A stretch of 64,000 nucleotides of DNA from Trichomonas tenax (lineage: Eukaryota > Parabasalia > Trichomonadida > Trichomonadidae). The stretch is taken from NCBI GenBank assembly GCA_023091735.1, contig JALKBU010000012.1, forward strand, positions 80,987 through 144,986. The letters run 5' to 3'. This document shows positions 21,045-31,638 of the stretch, piece by piece. A program made the translations under genes and the position numbers. The notes under the pieces were generated by a model that saw nothing but the letters and a program-made list of their open reading frames with translations, did not search any database and had not been told where the DNA came from. Positions within the stretch are counted from its first letter, which is position 1; each line of letters opens with the position of its first letter.

Positions 21045-22078
21045 ACTTTTTTTCTCGTTGACCTTTTTGAGTTTTGCGATTTTTAACGAGTAACCCCCCT
21101 TCCTGGACGAATCTGATGAAACATTTACGTGCTTTTTGTGGGTTCTGATTCTAGTGGTGCAATATGTTTCATGATCTTAGCAAGGTATTACTTAATCATG
21201 ATATGATTACAAACAGAAACCCATTACAAATCATGAATGGGCTTCTGTTATGAATCTCTTTGATGATTCTAACAAATACATCTCACTATTATAGTGTTCA
21301 CTCGCTTATTTTTGCTAGAGTTCCGGTAGAAAAATCAAAAAATAGAAAAGAAAAAATACGCTACGCGCAGGAGTCAAACGGCATTCCTTTGCTCATACAT
21401 CGAGCATACATAAAGTTAGCTACCTCAAGTTCACATAAAATTTGCTCATTGGTAACATTACATATCAAATTATCGACTTTACATGACAAATATCAGATAA
21501 TAAGTGTCAAAAATAGTAACTTTCGTTATTTTACATGTCAAAATTCGATGAAATCTCATCGAGGCATTGAGATCCTCAAGTTAAATAGACAAGCAAATGC
21601 TATAAACATACTCAGCACCCCCTGAAAAGCACGTAAATGTCTTATTAAAATAAATGGAAATACTAAATAAGTTAAATTATTGCTTTTTAAAATACAAAAA
21701 CAGAGTCTCATATTCTTAAAATAATAATCTTTAATCACACTGTTTATGAATGTATTAATTATAATTGATTTTGTTAATATATTTATAAATTCTGCCATTT
21801 AATATAGGCTATATCTATATTATTAACATGCAGTTATACCTACAATAGATAAGATAAGCGAAGAGCTTCCATCATCTTCCAATACAAGGTAGTGTTTGTT
21901 TAAGCAAAATCATATTGGATGAGCGGCTTGGTCTTTGTTTACAGTGATATTATTGATACCACTGTAAACAGAACCCCAGAAAGGCACGTAAATGTTTTAT
22001 CAGATCTGATCTGATCTATAGGGAGGTCACTCGTTAAAAATCGCAAAACTCAAAAGAGTAAACGAGAAAAAAAAATTC
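21045..22078. repeat. ~1 kb inverted-repeat element with ~105-bp arms
   Basis: The left arm 21045-21148 and right arm 21969-22078 are reverse complements at roughly 80% by eye, sharing GAGTTTTGCGATTTTTAACG and CATTTACGTGC blocks. A partial third copy of the arm sequence is at about 21605-21640. Inside are two further hairpins: 21211-21246 (ACAGAA-CCCATT / AATGGG-TTCTGT) and 21938-21969 (TGTTTACAGTG / CACTGTAAACA). There is no transposase ORF, so it would be a non-autonomous DNA element. Confidence 0.65.
21358..21430 (-). other. Degenerate tRNA-like sequence
   Basis: Read on the minus strand: an A-box-like GGTAGCTAACTTT, a perfect 5-bp stem TGCTC/GAGCA around a 7-nt loop, a B-box-like CCGTTTGACTCC and a T-run. 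The acceptor and T stems do not pair, so it is not a functional tRNA. It may be a tRNA-derived relic or chance. Confidence 0.25.
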
Positions 22079-23351
22079 AAGGTTTTTAGAAGGTGTGACA
22101 CTCAGAATTTGCAATATTTTTTTAAAATAATTAGATAAATAGCATTAACAGTATATACTCTATAAATATCCATTATCAAATATATGCATTAACTCCAGCC
22201 AAACCCCTTTAAAACCCTTTTCTCACTTTTTATATTCTACATACTGTGCTTAGTAATATTTTCTACTTAAAATCGAAAAAAAATTGTGAGATGTTCGTTT
22301 TTTGCTCACAATTTTATTTTGTTCAAATATACTACAATACAGCATCTACATCGCTTATATTATCCAATGGTTAGCTCCAAATTTAATAAAAATGTAATTT
22401 CTGAACAAATATTTTTTATTAATAAATCATTAGCTAATTCGAGCTATGGCATCAAGTTTTTTGAACAATTTGAGAAATACTTTTGGTATCATAGCTAGTT
22501 GAAACTCCCAATTGAGGTTCTCATAGCTTGCAACATTCTTTAATTTTTTAAAAAATAATTTTTATTTTACGAGATAATTGTTGTTTTTATTTATTACCTA
22601 TAATATGTTTTGAAAGAGTATGTATGCAAAAATGCATTTAAGTACAGGAAATAAAAAATTGATAAATTTTGTTGTGTAATGAATGAATATAACAAACCAG
22701 CATGTTTGAAATAAGCGTGTTAGTTGTATTCATGTCTTCAATTTGAAATTACTTGATGAATAAATTTTTCGAATTATATTTTAGCGACAATTTATTAGTA
22801 TCGTATCATTTCATGTTTTTCGTATCAGGTACATATTGGAGGTCCAATATATCAATATGTAATATTCGTTGAATGTTGAGATTCAAGTTTGATTTTGATC
22901 AATATGAAATAAATAAAGCCAATATCGTCTGTGATGTAATGTAGGAGTGTCCTTTTTGTGATTTTTTATATGTTGTATGTAAAATATTGATAGGATAAAA
23001 AAATAAGATAATGATTTTTCAACTGCTAAACATTAGCGCACGAACCAAATCAGTTATTGTATTAGGTACTTGTGTTGATGTTGGTGCCAAAAAATGGTGC
23101 CCCCAGAATGCGTATTCAGAGTGCCACACCTTCTATTTTTTTGCCATATTTTTTGTCATATAAAATCAAAATAACGTTTTGTAAATATGATATCTGACAT
23201 GTAAAGATTACTTTTTAAAATATTTTGACTTGTAAATTAATTTTTACCAACAAAAATTTACAAAATAATCGTCGCTCTCTTTAAAATATATTTGTCATGT
23301 AAATTCTTCACATGACGTGTAAAATATTGTTTTGACTACTTAAAAATTTCA

Positions 23352-23591
23352 ATGACATCTTTTCTTCCTGAAGGATACAGCAATCTCCAAGAGTTCATTC
23401 TTTATCCCGATGCACATTTGCCTTGTTCTATTCAGTCAACAACTCCCGATGTTTGCGTTGTCCCAAAATATCCTCCAAAAAAAATAAACGAAGCAAAACC
23501 CAGGAATGGATACTATGAGAGGGAACAGATATCAGATGTCCATCCATCTTTATTGAAAATCCCAGACCGACTTCTTGAAAAGCAAAATTAA
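23352..23591 (+). CDS. Small conserved-looking protein, unknown
   Basis: A 79-residue ORF with its own ATG and near-neutral composition unlike the AT-only spacers (Pro-rich, KYPPKKINEAKPRNGYYEREQ). It has no membrane span or recognised domain. Several TGACATGTAAA-type motifs cluster in the 160 bp upstream, as in front of other genes here, which supports a real transcription unit. Its short Pro/Tyr-containing motifs resemble small axonemal or microtubule inner proteins, but that is only an impression. Confidence 0.5.
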   Translation: MTSFLPEGYSNLQEFILYPDAHLPCSIQSTTPDVCVVPKYPPKKINEAKPRNGYYEREQISDVHPSLLKIPDRLLEKQN

Positions 23592-24092
23592 TTGATACCA
23601 TTTATTATGATACATATGGATGTCACCCCTGCGCGAAAAACGACAAAATGTAGTAATTTCTACTCCTCTTCGAATGCATTATTCCCAAAATTTGCGTAAT
23701 AACGCGCAATTTATTCAATATTACGCCGGTTTCGGGTGCATTGTGATGCTAGTTAATGCACCCCCTGATGTAAACTCAACACTGAAAGATCATGAAAATT
23801 TATATTTTATAATAATGATCACGCCCAAATTGACATGAAAATCACATAGTACTCTCTTTAGAATAGCAATTCCTAAAGTTATATTTTATATTCAATTTTA
23901 TTACATTCTGAAAATAATGATGTTTGTATAGAGAAGGAATTACACTAAGCGTGCGTCATGTTATTTTTTAACATTTCATAGAATATTTTAACATAATTAT
24001 ATTATAAGTGCGAAAAGGAGAAAATGTGATTGAGGCTGTGTTTCTTATCCGATAGCTATAATATAGGCAATGATTTTGTTCATTTTTTATAA

Positions 24093-26054
24093 ATGTGGGT
24101 GATTTCTATTTTCACTGGAATCTGGTGGGCATATGAATTCGTCACACTTATTCTTCAGAACAGATTCGATTATTTAACGAGAATTTTCGTAGCTATTCCA
24201 TTAGGAATTCTTTATCAGAGTTTATATATTTTTATTTTGCAAGTTTACATTCCTTGGGGACTAAAACTCACAATAATCGTCGATACATCGCTTGCTGCCA
24301 TGGCCTGTCTCTTCCATTCTCTCGGAAGAAAAGCACATCCTTCTTTAGTGATCAGATTAACATATGCTGACTTATTTTCGCTTATTGCTTCAATCACATG
24401 GCTCATATTCAGAATGGACTACATAAATTTACACGGAGAAGGCGAATCTGGAGGCGCTTGTTACTCAGATCACGCATTTCACTTCAATTTAATCACTTCA
24501 TTCGCGATTGGTATAAACAAAGACAGAAAATCCATTTTTGACATCGAATTTCCAATATCTGCAGGATACAAATTGTCTTATCCTTGTCTTCCGAATTTTT
24601 ACACCTCTTTTCTCGCTGCGTCTTGTAACTTAGGATTTCGAATGGCATTCAGAATACCTACATTTCTTGTAGGCATTTCATGGTTTTACTTGTTGCATCA
24701 ATTAATCAAATCTTATTGCAAGTCTTCTTTCGCTGCAGCAATAGGTTTACCATTGTGGATATTCAGTGGAGGCCTCGGTTGGCTCGAAATTTTCGAAAAT
24801 GGATTTTTGAATTATTATTCGGCACCAAATTATATCCATAAATGGTCTAAAGTCAAAGATGTCTTTTGGTTCCAATCTATGTCTCATATATTCAATCCAC
24901 AGCGCTCAGCAACTTTCGTTTTACCACTCTGTGGCATTACTTATTTGTGTTTATGGCACGGAACGAAAAAGTTTGATTGGAGATACTTTGTGATTGCCGC
25001 TCTTGCTGTAGGCATCACTCCTCAGACACAGGTACATGCATATGTCTCTTTGGCCCTGTTTTCTTTGTGTCTTGCTGTGACAACATTTAGTTTCAAGTAT
25101 TTCAAGAGAATGATCGGATGTTGGACTTTATATGGAATTCTCGCGAATATGATCGCATTTCCGTTCATGGCTCCTTTCGCAATAAAGACAGTCGAAAACA
25201 AAGAGTTCATTGTGTACAACCCTGTGTGGAGGAATCCCACGTTTGGAGAAGGAGGATTCTTCCATATATTCTGGAATGCTTTAGGATGCACCGGAGCGAT
25301 TTCATTGATATTTGGATTCGTTTATTCTAATGCACAGCAAACGAGATATTATTTGGCAACGCTACCCGTTCTCTACATTGCGTCAACAATCATGTTCCAG
25401 CCTTGGGAGTTGGATAACACGAAGATACTTCACGACGGATGGTTCCCGATTGCTGTCGCTTTCACAGCAAACTATCTATCAAATCTCATCGCGAGAACGA
25501 AGAGTTTCTTCTTCATGTGCATTATTTCGACTGTTTACCTATCAATGATTCTCTCTGGCTTACTCAACCTCTATACAACAGAGAGCTTCTTAGTCCCATT
25601 CTATAACTCATACAACAAAGAAGCAGGACTCTGGACTGCAGAAAACACACCTGTTCACGCCATATTCCACTACCACAAGCACGTCATATGTCCGTCCGCT
25701 TGCTTTGCAGGAAGAGTGATATTCTCTGGATATCCGGGATGGACACAAAGCCACGGAGTGACGAACTCAACGAGGTCAGACGCATTCTTCTCACTAGATG
25801 AAGGAAATTCGATACACGAGTACAGGAGGTTCGGAATTCAGTATGCATGGAAGAGCGAGTCACAGCCAGATTTCCAGTCAAAGTTCATGGAGCTCGTCAT
25901 GGAGAGAGGATCGCACAGACTTTATCGAGTTATGGACAAACCTCCACAGAACGCAGACGAAGAAACGAATTCCGCCGAAACATCTAAAGTCAGTAAAGGC
26001 AAAGCAGGAAAATCAGGAAAGAAGAAACGTTCAAAGAGGACTTTTAACTTTTAA
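24093..26054 (+). CDS. Polytopic membrane protein, GT-C-like glycosyltransferase fold
   Basis: A 653-residue protein with about 11-13 hydrophobic spans. After the first spans a luminal loop carries an acidic/His motif CYSDHAFHFNLITSFAIG (123-140), of the D-x-x-x-H type found in GT-C lipid-dependent glycosyltransferases and related DUF families. A second polar loop, ELDNTKILHDGWFPIA, lies late in the membrane part. A soluble luminal domain follows (FSGYPGWTQSHGV), and the tail ends in a Lys-rich stretch. The likely site is the ER or Golgi, adding sugars from a lipid-linked donor, but the substrate is unknown. The ATG is preceded by Inr-like TCATTTTTTATAAA. It converges with surface-type copy B, 111 bp away stop to stop. 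Confidence 0.65.
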   Translation: MWVISIFTGIWWAYEFVTLILQNRFDYLTRIFVAIPLGILYQSLYIFILQVYIPWGLKLTIIVDTSLAAMACLFHSLGRKAHPSLVIRLTYADLFSLIASITWLIFRMDYINLHGEGESGGACYSDHAFHFNLITSFAIGINKDRKSIFDIEFPISAGYKLSYPCLPNFYTSFLAASCNLGFRMAFRIPTFLVGISWFYLLHQLIKSYCKSSFAAAIGLPLWIFSGGLGWLEIFENGFLNYYSAPNYIHKWSKVKDVFWFQSMSHIFNPQRSATFVLPLCGITYLCLWHGTKKFDWRYFVIAALAVGITPQTQVHAYVSLALFSLCLAVTTFSFKYFKRMIGCWTLYGILANMIAFPFMAPFAIKTVENKEFIVYNPVWRNPTFGEGGFFHIFWNALGCTGAISLIFGFVYSNAQQTRYYLATLPVLYIASTIMFQPWELDNTKILHDGWFPIAVAFTANYLSNLIARTKSFFFMCIISTVYLSMILSGLLNLYTTESFLVPFYNSYNKEAGLWTAENTPVHAIFHYHKHVICPSACFAGRVIFSGYPGWTQSHGVTNSTRSDAFFSLDEGNSIHEYRRFGIQYAWKSESQPDFQSKFMELVMERGSHRLYRVMDKPPQNADEETNSAETSKVSKGKAGKSGKKKRSKRTFNF

Positions 26055-26165
26055 TTTATTTATATTATGTTTGTTTTTGTTATTTGTTTATATTAAATTC
26101 TTCCTCATAATATATTATTCGTGTGAAGAAAATCTTTGATTAATAATTCTTGTTAAAGATAAAAA

Positions 26166-27020
26166 TCAGCAGATAACTGATTGTGTTGCGGCAAAACCTT
26201 TCAAAATGCACTTGAATTTTTTTGTAATGTCATTAAGATTGATACACTGTATGAAGTGGCAACTCGCTGTTGTAAAATAGGAAAAAGTGATTTCGTTGCT
26301 GATTGGATTTGAATTAATGATTGATGGCGGTGTTCCTGAGTAAGAATATGATTCTGGATTGATGTATGAATTTGTGATGAAAAGGCCTTTTCCGCCACTG
26401 AGTACAGAAAACAGAACATTATTAGGTTGACTGTTATCTTTAATAAAACATGAGTCAATTGTTGCTGAACCATAAACATAAATAACACCAAAATTATAAA
26501 TTCCTTTTCCGCATTTCTGTGTGATAATGTTACATTTTGACATTTCGTGAGTATTTACATTGGAATATGATAAACAAAGACCTAAATCTTCTGTTGATGT
26601 ATTGTTCTCAAAATTCGATGCTGAAATAGAGGAATTTTTATTTACATAGCCAATATAAAAGCTCGAATATCGTTTATTTTCGCATTTTGTGATATTTGTT
26701 TGATTGATTTGAATGTCGCCAAAATAATGGCAAAATGCTCCACTTCCGGTGCCAGACAGAAGTGAAAATGAGCACTGAATGATGTAGTTTCTAGAGTTTG
26801 CATTTTCTGCGACTTTGATATAAGAATGTTTTCCAATATTATTAAAAGAACAATTCGAGCAACAAATTTTACTTTGAACACAATTTCCGGCGGTTTCTAT
26901 ATAAATATTCCCACCCTTGACATCAGATGCGTAAGAAGTGAGACTGAAGACTGCACTCTCAACAAAAACAATTGTTCCGTCGCTTGAACTAGGTTTGTAA
27001 TAAATCGATTTATTCTTCAT
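26166..27020 (-). CDS. Surface-type beta-helix-like protein, copy B (5' end probably lost)
   Basis: A 284-residue Asn/Ser/Cys/Ile-rich repeat protein of the same family as copies A and C. Successive ~25-residue turns such as CCSNCSFNNIGKHSYIKVAEN and ITKCENKRYSSFYIGYVNK suggest a parallel beta-helix. There is no signal peptide at the annotated ATG (27018-27020). The frame stays open without an ATG for another 60 codons to a TAG at 27201-27203, and that extension aligns with the start of copy C (HW motif and following residues), so the natural N-terminus is probably missing. The break falls just before the composite repeat that begins near 27245. The gene is nearly identical to copy A over the shared C-terminal half. 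Function unknown. Confidence 0.6.
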   Translation of the reverse strand: MKNKSIYYKPSSSDGTIVFVESAVFSLTSYASDVKGGNIYIETAGNCVQSKICCSNCSFNNIGKHSYIKVAENANSRNYIIQCSFSLLSGTGSGAFCHYFGDIQINQTNITKCENKRYSSFYIGYVNKNSSISASNFENNTSTEDLGLCLSYSNVNTHEMSKCNIITQKCGKGIYNFGVIYVYGSATIDSCFIKDNSQPNNVLFSVLSGGKGLFITNSYINPESYSYSGTPPSIINSNPISNEITFSYFTTASCHFIQCINLNDITKKFKCILKGFAATQSVIC

Positions 27021-27244
27021 TTCAACAAAAACAACATCATGGATGTAATATCGTCCATAGGTAACAATTTCTATTGTTGCATTATCTGATTTATAAGGAA
27101 TCTGCTGAGTATAACTTTCAGCTTTGAAGAAATCGCTCCATCCTTGAAGAATGCTGTTGGAAATTGGGTTCTCAGTCCAATGAATCTGATTTATGAAGAT
27201 CTATTTATACAATGAATAAAAATCTGAATGCAACAAAAATCGGG

Positions 27245-28170
27245 ACTGGGACAAAATAGAACAACGTGCTTTTCTGACATGTAACTTATTTTGACATGTA
27301 AAGTCAGGATGTCAAAATAAAGGAAAGTGACGTGTTTGTGCGGGAAAAATGGAAAAGTGTCAATAGGTTGAAATTGATTGAACTCAATGTTGGAAGCCAA
27401 AGAAGACTTCATTATGAGTAGTTGTGACCTCATTGTGAAGGATGACCTGGTGATCTAGCAGAGATGCATCCAGATGCCTATTCAACAGAAGCATGTTTCG
27501 ATGCATGGCGAGGTCGGCCTGAGACTTCCGAAGCCCTCGAATGGTCAAGCCAGGCCCTATCAAGAACCCACTTATTGATTCAATTTTTAATACACATTAC
27601 ATTTTCACTTTTGATATTAATATATTATTATTTTTTTTTCTATTTTTTATTTTTTCACAGATACCTTTTTCATTACAAGATTATTTTCATATTATTACTT
27701 ATTCTCATAATTATTAATATATCATTAAATTCATAATTAATTGTTCTTGAATCATGAATTAGATAATGTTTTCATGTAACTTTCATTTTATATATTGATT
27801 TATATTATTTAGATTCTCAATTTGATCCTTATATTCTTTGTAAAGTTCGTTTTTGACCAAATTTTTATTTTTTTCCTTCAAATTATTTGTTTATAATTCA
27901 TATTTACTATGCAAGAAGGGATAATTTCGACCGAGTTTCTTGGTTTGGAGTGCAACAAAAACTTGCAATGAACTACGTTTATGGTCTTCATACTCAGCGT
28001 GGAGTTTCAATCTATAAATGTCAGTATTGTTTAGACTTCAAAGATATTTATAACACTTTTTATAAAGGTGACAATTTGCCCGCACAAAAAAGTGGCAGTT
28101 TATTCATGAAAAGTGACTTTAAGACGATATGTCACTTTTTGATATTCACTTTTGTCCTAGACTCCAACAA
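27245..28170 (+). repeat. Composite dispersed repeat, copy 2 (core inverted)
   Basis: The flanks 27245-27450 and about 28035-28170 match copy 1 (17097-17310 and 17942-18070) in direct orientation, whereas the core 27507-27973 matches 17350-17825 in reverse. A frame here reads through FGVQQKLAMN to a CXXC-like YKCQYC stretch, hinting at a degraded zinc-binding protein. The repeat directly abuts the disrupted 5' end of surface-type copy B. Confidence 0.75.
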
Positions 28171-29100
28171 AAATCGCTTCAGTTTGAAAAGTGAAATAAA
28201 TTATAATCAAAAGATAAAAAAATCAAAGTTTTTTATTATTTTCGAAATATCTCTTTATATAAATGTTTTTAAAGAAAAATAATAAATGTAAGCATGTTCT
28301 GGAAGTAGGAACCTTATGTCAAAAAAGCTATGAAATTGTCTATTATGTTGTGTCTGTCGAAAAACTAAAATATTTACTGAAAAAGTCTTTTTCTGTCAGA
28401 AAAAATCTTCATTTTGCAATTTTAATTCAGCCAATATGTTTTATTTTATATAAGCATGCATATCATGCAACATAACTTTTTTGTGGGTGTCTGGCCAAAC
28501 CTCCAGACACCATTCAATTTTGAGTATGTATAACTGTTTGTCCAGACACACACAATTTTACCCATTCCCAAAACATATTATTATTTGCCCTTTTATGATA
28601 CTTTTAAGCCAATATCGCATGAAAAATCATGCTTCATATTTTCATTGCAAATCTTGGAATGGATATTTCTAGTTTGGCTTGATGTCAAGGGCCTAGGAGC
28701 ACATCAGACTCTTTTGCCAGAACATTGCATGCTCATTTCTGGTATATGGCTTCAACTATTCATAGATTGCAATCATGGCAACGAAAATTGATGTCTGCAA
28801 TTATTGACCCAATTCAACATCATGTACTCGTTCTATTGAACTAAATAGATTACAGATTTACGCTTTATCAAATTCAGTTACAATAACTATCTATCACTAC
28901 ACATTTCCTAGCACACAAGCAAGCTAGGAAGTATGCAGCTTGAAAGACAGTCATTTTAGCATAACACAATCGTACGAAATAAATTTCGATATACAAAAGC
29001 CGTTAATTGTCTTACTGAACGAGCATGGTGCAAGTTTGTGTGCCCAGCAGGACGATTAATGGCTCCTGCAGGTCGAAATTTATTTCAAAACGCATTATTT

Positions 29101-29204
29101 CGACAAATTTGATAGGAAACACCTGATTTCTGGCTCACTATATCCTGCTATATAACTAGCATCATAATGTTAGCCAGAAATCAGGTGTTTTCTATCACAT
29201 TTCG
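29101..29204. repeat. Palindrome, ~34-bp arms
   Basis: The arms 29101-29135 and 29172-29204 are reverse complements with few differences (core AACACCTGATTTCTGGCT), separated by a 36-bp spacer. This is a strong potential hairpin or miniature inverted-repeat element. Confidence 0.8.
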
Positions 29205-29291
29205 ACTCTTTCTTAGAACACGACATAATGATATCTAGTTGATGCCGGCATGTTATTCTCTTATTTATCCTACAAAATACCATAAATATCA

Positions 29292-29415
29292 TTTGATATT
29301 TTATTAAATATTTCCAGTATTGCTCAATTTCTGGTTGATTTCATCAATGTAAGCGAGGCTCTGTAGAAAATCAAACAGAAATTGAGCAATACTGGAAATA
29401 TTTAATAATATCAAA
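29292..29415. repeat. Palindrome, ~40-50-bp arms
   Basis: The arms 29292-29333 and 29376-29415 are complementary apart from a 2-bp length difference, with a perfect block of about 31 bp including CAGTATTGCTCAATTTCTG. Pairing can extend inward through GGTTGATTT/AAATCAAAC. Confidence 0.85.
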
Positions 29416-30053
29416 ATTTAAAATGTTTATTCGTAAAATAAAGGTAGAAACATTACGACAGGTCATAGCAGCTGACTGACTGTAAGTAATAAGGACAAAA
29501 AAACATGTTCATGTTGAAATGAGTTCGATCGAAAACAAAAAGGGCTTCGACTTGTATTCTGAATGCCGAAACGCGACAGCTATTCGTCGCAGATGACTAG
29601 TTGTAAGTAATAAAGCCAAATGGCTCCGAAAACGTTTTAATATGTTAAATCGGCATCATTTAAGCGCTTCAAGATGCTAAAAAGGGGATAGCATTCACTT
29701 CCGAGTGAGAAGGTCACTGTATGAAGCATGACAATTGAAGGATCATGTACTCATTTAAAATGACACTTTTCGTTATAAGGGGGTTGCCCCTCACCCCAAC
29801 TAAAGTGTATCTGACACCATTGCCGCCAGAGGCCCTATTTTCATGGAAAACGGCATGCTTAAATAAATGGAATAATTGGTATTTTATAGAATCTACTAAT
29901 ATCATTACTTAAAATCAGATCTTTCCGAATTATAACAGAAAAAATATTATTTTTAATGATACGAAAAATATAATAAAGATACAATAATGATTTTAATGAA
30001 ACATTAATTTAACAAGTGTACTAACAACAAAAAACATAGATAAATAAATAAAA

Positions 30054-30998
30054 CTAATAAAAATGAGTCTTATATTGGGTACTGATCTCACAGAACTTCT
30101 GGAAGTATCTAAATGATGTTGCTGATTGCGCTGCACCGAATGATCTTCTCATTCTCAAAGCCATTATACTTGTTTTAAGATCTTCGACAGCAGACGTAAT
30201 TGGAATGTCTGAACACTTTCCTTGTATCCAAGGCTCAGCAAGCAATTGCTTTGCTGTCGGTCTTTCTGCAGGATTTAATGCAATCATCTTGAAAACAATT
30301 GTTTTAGCTTCCTGTGAGATCTCAGTCCAAGCGCCCGTCTCGAAGTTAGGCTGAATTTGTCCAAAAGCTTCCAAAGTTCTTTCAACATCCGGGAAATACG
30401 GGAATTTTCCACAAAGTAGTATATAAAGGATGCAACCCAATGACCAAATATCTGTTGGCGATCCATATTCGAGCTTTCTAAGGAATTCAGGCGAAGGAAA
30501 AGATTCTGAGTTGCAAATGTCTGTAAGGTTTTTAGTATCGAGAAGATTTGCGAGTATGTAGTCCTTGAGTTTGAATGGATAGTTTGCGTCATCAGAAAGA
30601 AGAATATTGTGCAAATTCACGTTTCGAACGACAATTCCGTTGTCGTGTAAGTACGCGAGTCCCTTGAGGACACAATTTGCTATTTCAGCGACTTTGCTTT
30701 CGGAAAGTAAAGGATTTGGCAATAAATAATTAAAAAGATTTCCAGAGCCAACGATCTCTTGAGGAATTGCAATGAAATTATCGTCTTCACATATATCATA
30801 AACTGTTGCTAATCCAGGAAAGTCGATTGATGGAAGCTGTAAAAAGATACGGCCTTTAAATCTTGGATTCTTCATATAAATCAGGATTGCGACCTTTCTG
30901 TCTGTTCCTTTCTCAACTGCATGATAGTGCCTCGATATGTCGCTCGCTGAGACAAGCTGCAATTCATCAAAATGCGCAAGATACTTCGTTACTTCCAT
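30054..30998 (-). CDS. CAMK-like pseudokinase
   Basis: A 314-residue protein when started at the ATG 30996-30998 (the upstream frame is only hydrophobic leader-like sequence). The kinase fold is clear: helix-C to activation-segment order, SPEF at 169-172 (APE), DIWSLGCILYILLCGKFPY at 183-201 and a final RP-T-AKQLLAEPW. Key catalytic residues are replaced: the Gly loop is absent, the VAIK lysine is Leu (VAIL, 36-39), HRD reads VRN (124-126) and DFG reads DYI (146-148). It should not transfer phosphate by the usual mechanism and may act as a scaffold or allosteric partner. Upstream, a TTTACATGACAAA motif (minus-strand TGTCATGTAAA) lies about 60 bp from the ATG. Confidence 0.88.
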   Translation of the reverse strand: MEVTKYLAHFDELQLVSASDISRHYHAVEKGTDRKVAILIYMKNPRFKGRIFLQLPSIDFPGLATVYDICEDDNFIAIPQEIVGSGNLFNYLLPNPLLSESKVAEIANCVLKGLAYLHDNGIVVRNVNLHNILLSDDANYPFKLKDYILANLLDTKNLTDICNSESFPSPEFLRKLEYGSPTDIWSLGCILYILLCGKFPYFPDVERTLEAFGQIQPNFETGAWTEISQEAKTIVFKMIALNPAERPTAKQLLAEPWIQGKCSDIPITSAVEDLKTSIMALRMRRSFGAAQSATSFRYFQKFCEISTQYKTHFY

Positions 30999-31638
30999 CG
31001 AACTTTGTATTATAGGGTTTGGAAAATATAAAAAAGGATGTGTAAAGAAAATAAATTTACATGACAAAATATAATTTACTCGTCAATTTTAAAAATATTG
31101 CTATAGACAACTCTGCAATCCGTGAACAACCTAAATCCCATGTAAATAATATATTTCTAAAAGCCAAATACTTGAATTTAATTAATCAATTTATCAAAAA
31201 TTGAAATTAAAAAAATTATATTATTGCTATCAAAATCCTTGAGTACTCCTCTCAATTTTTTCAAAGTGGCTCCCTCAATATTGTGAGGAACACGCCCGTA
31301 GAGTACCTGGATTAAAAATATAGTAATGTTTGGGCTTCAGATTTAAATATTTAATTTTAAAGAATGATATGACATATAAATTGTTTTATGTGTCAGAGGA
31401 AAATTGAAAAATTGAGAGAGCGATGACAATTTAGTTTATGTGCCAGATGTCACGAAATGACAAGAATTCTGATAATTTTTTGATGGTCCCAAATTGTGAA
31501 AATTATGTGTCAAAAATAATGATTGATTCAAAATCAATGGAAAGAATCCGAATAAACGTCAGTTATGATAATAATATCTATAAATACATTTTATTCGTCC
31601 GTAATATCAAAAATCTGAGTACCTAGATGCAGGAATAT
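30999..31638. other. Spacer
   Basis: AT-rich spacer with TGACATGTAAA-type motifs near 31055 and 31370. A 62-codon plus-strand frame at 31438-31626 has no coding character. Confidence 0.5.

Larger units (their letters stand above)
20914..23351. other. Long non-coding region with repeats
   Basis: No credible gene in 2.4 kb. It contains the inverted-repeat element (21045-22078), a tRNA-like relic (about 21358-21430) and dense TGACATGTAAA-type motifs at 21470-21545 and 23190-23330. A short sequence near 23119 (GAGTGCCACACCTTCTA) also matches, inverted, the outer edge of the element near 22090. Confidence 0.6.
28171..30053. other. Non-coding region with strong palindromes
   Basis: No credible gene in 1.9 kb. 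It contains a short GGTGTCTGG/CCAGACACC hairpin near 28490-28512, a 14-bp inverted pair (GAAATAAATTTCGA near 28978 and its complement near 29074), the long palindromes 29101-29204 and 29292-29415, and a weak direct repeat with TGTAAGTAATAA at about 29480 and 29605. Confidence 0.6.

Noticed and set aside
21260..21625. 121-codon plus-strand ORF
   Set aside because: It runs through the inverted-repeat element and the tRNA-like relic; no protein-like pattern.
27887..28282. 131-codon plus-strand ORF with CXXC
   Set aside because: Lies within the composite repeat whose other copy is inverted and has different frames; more likely a relic than a gene.
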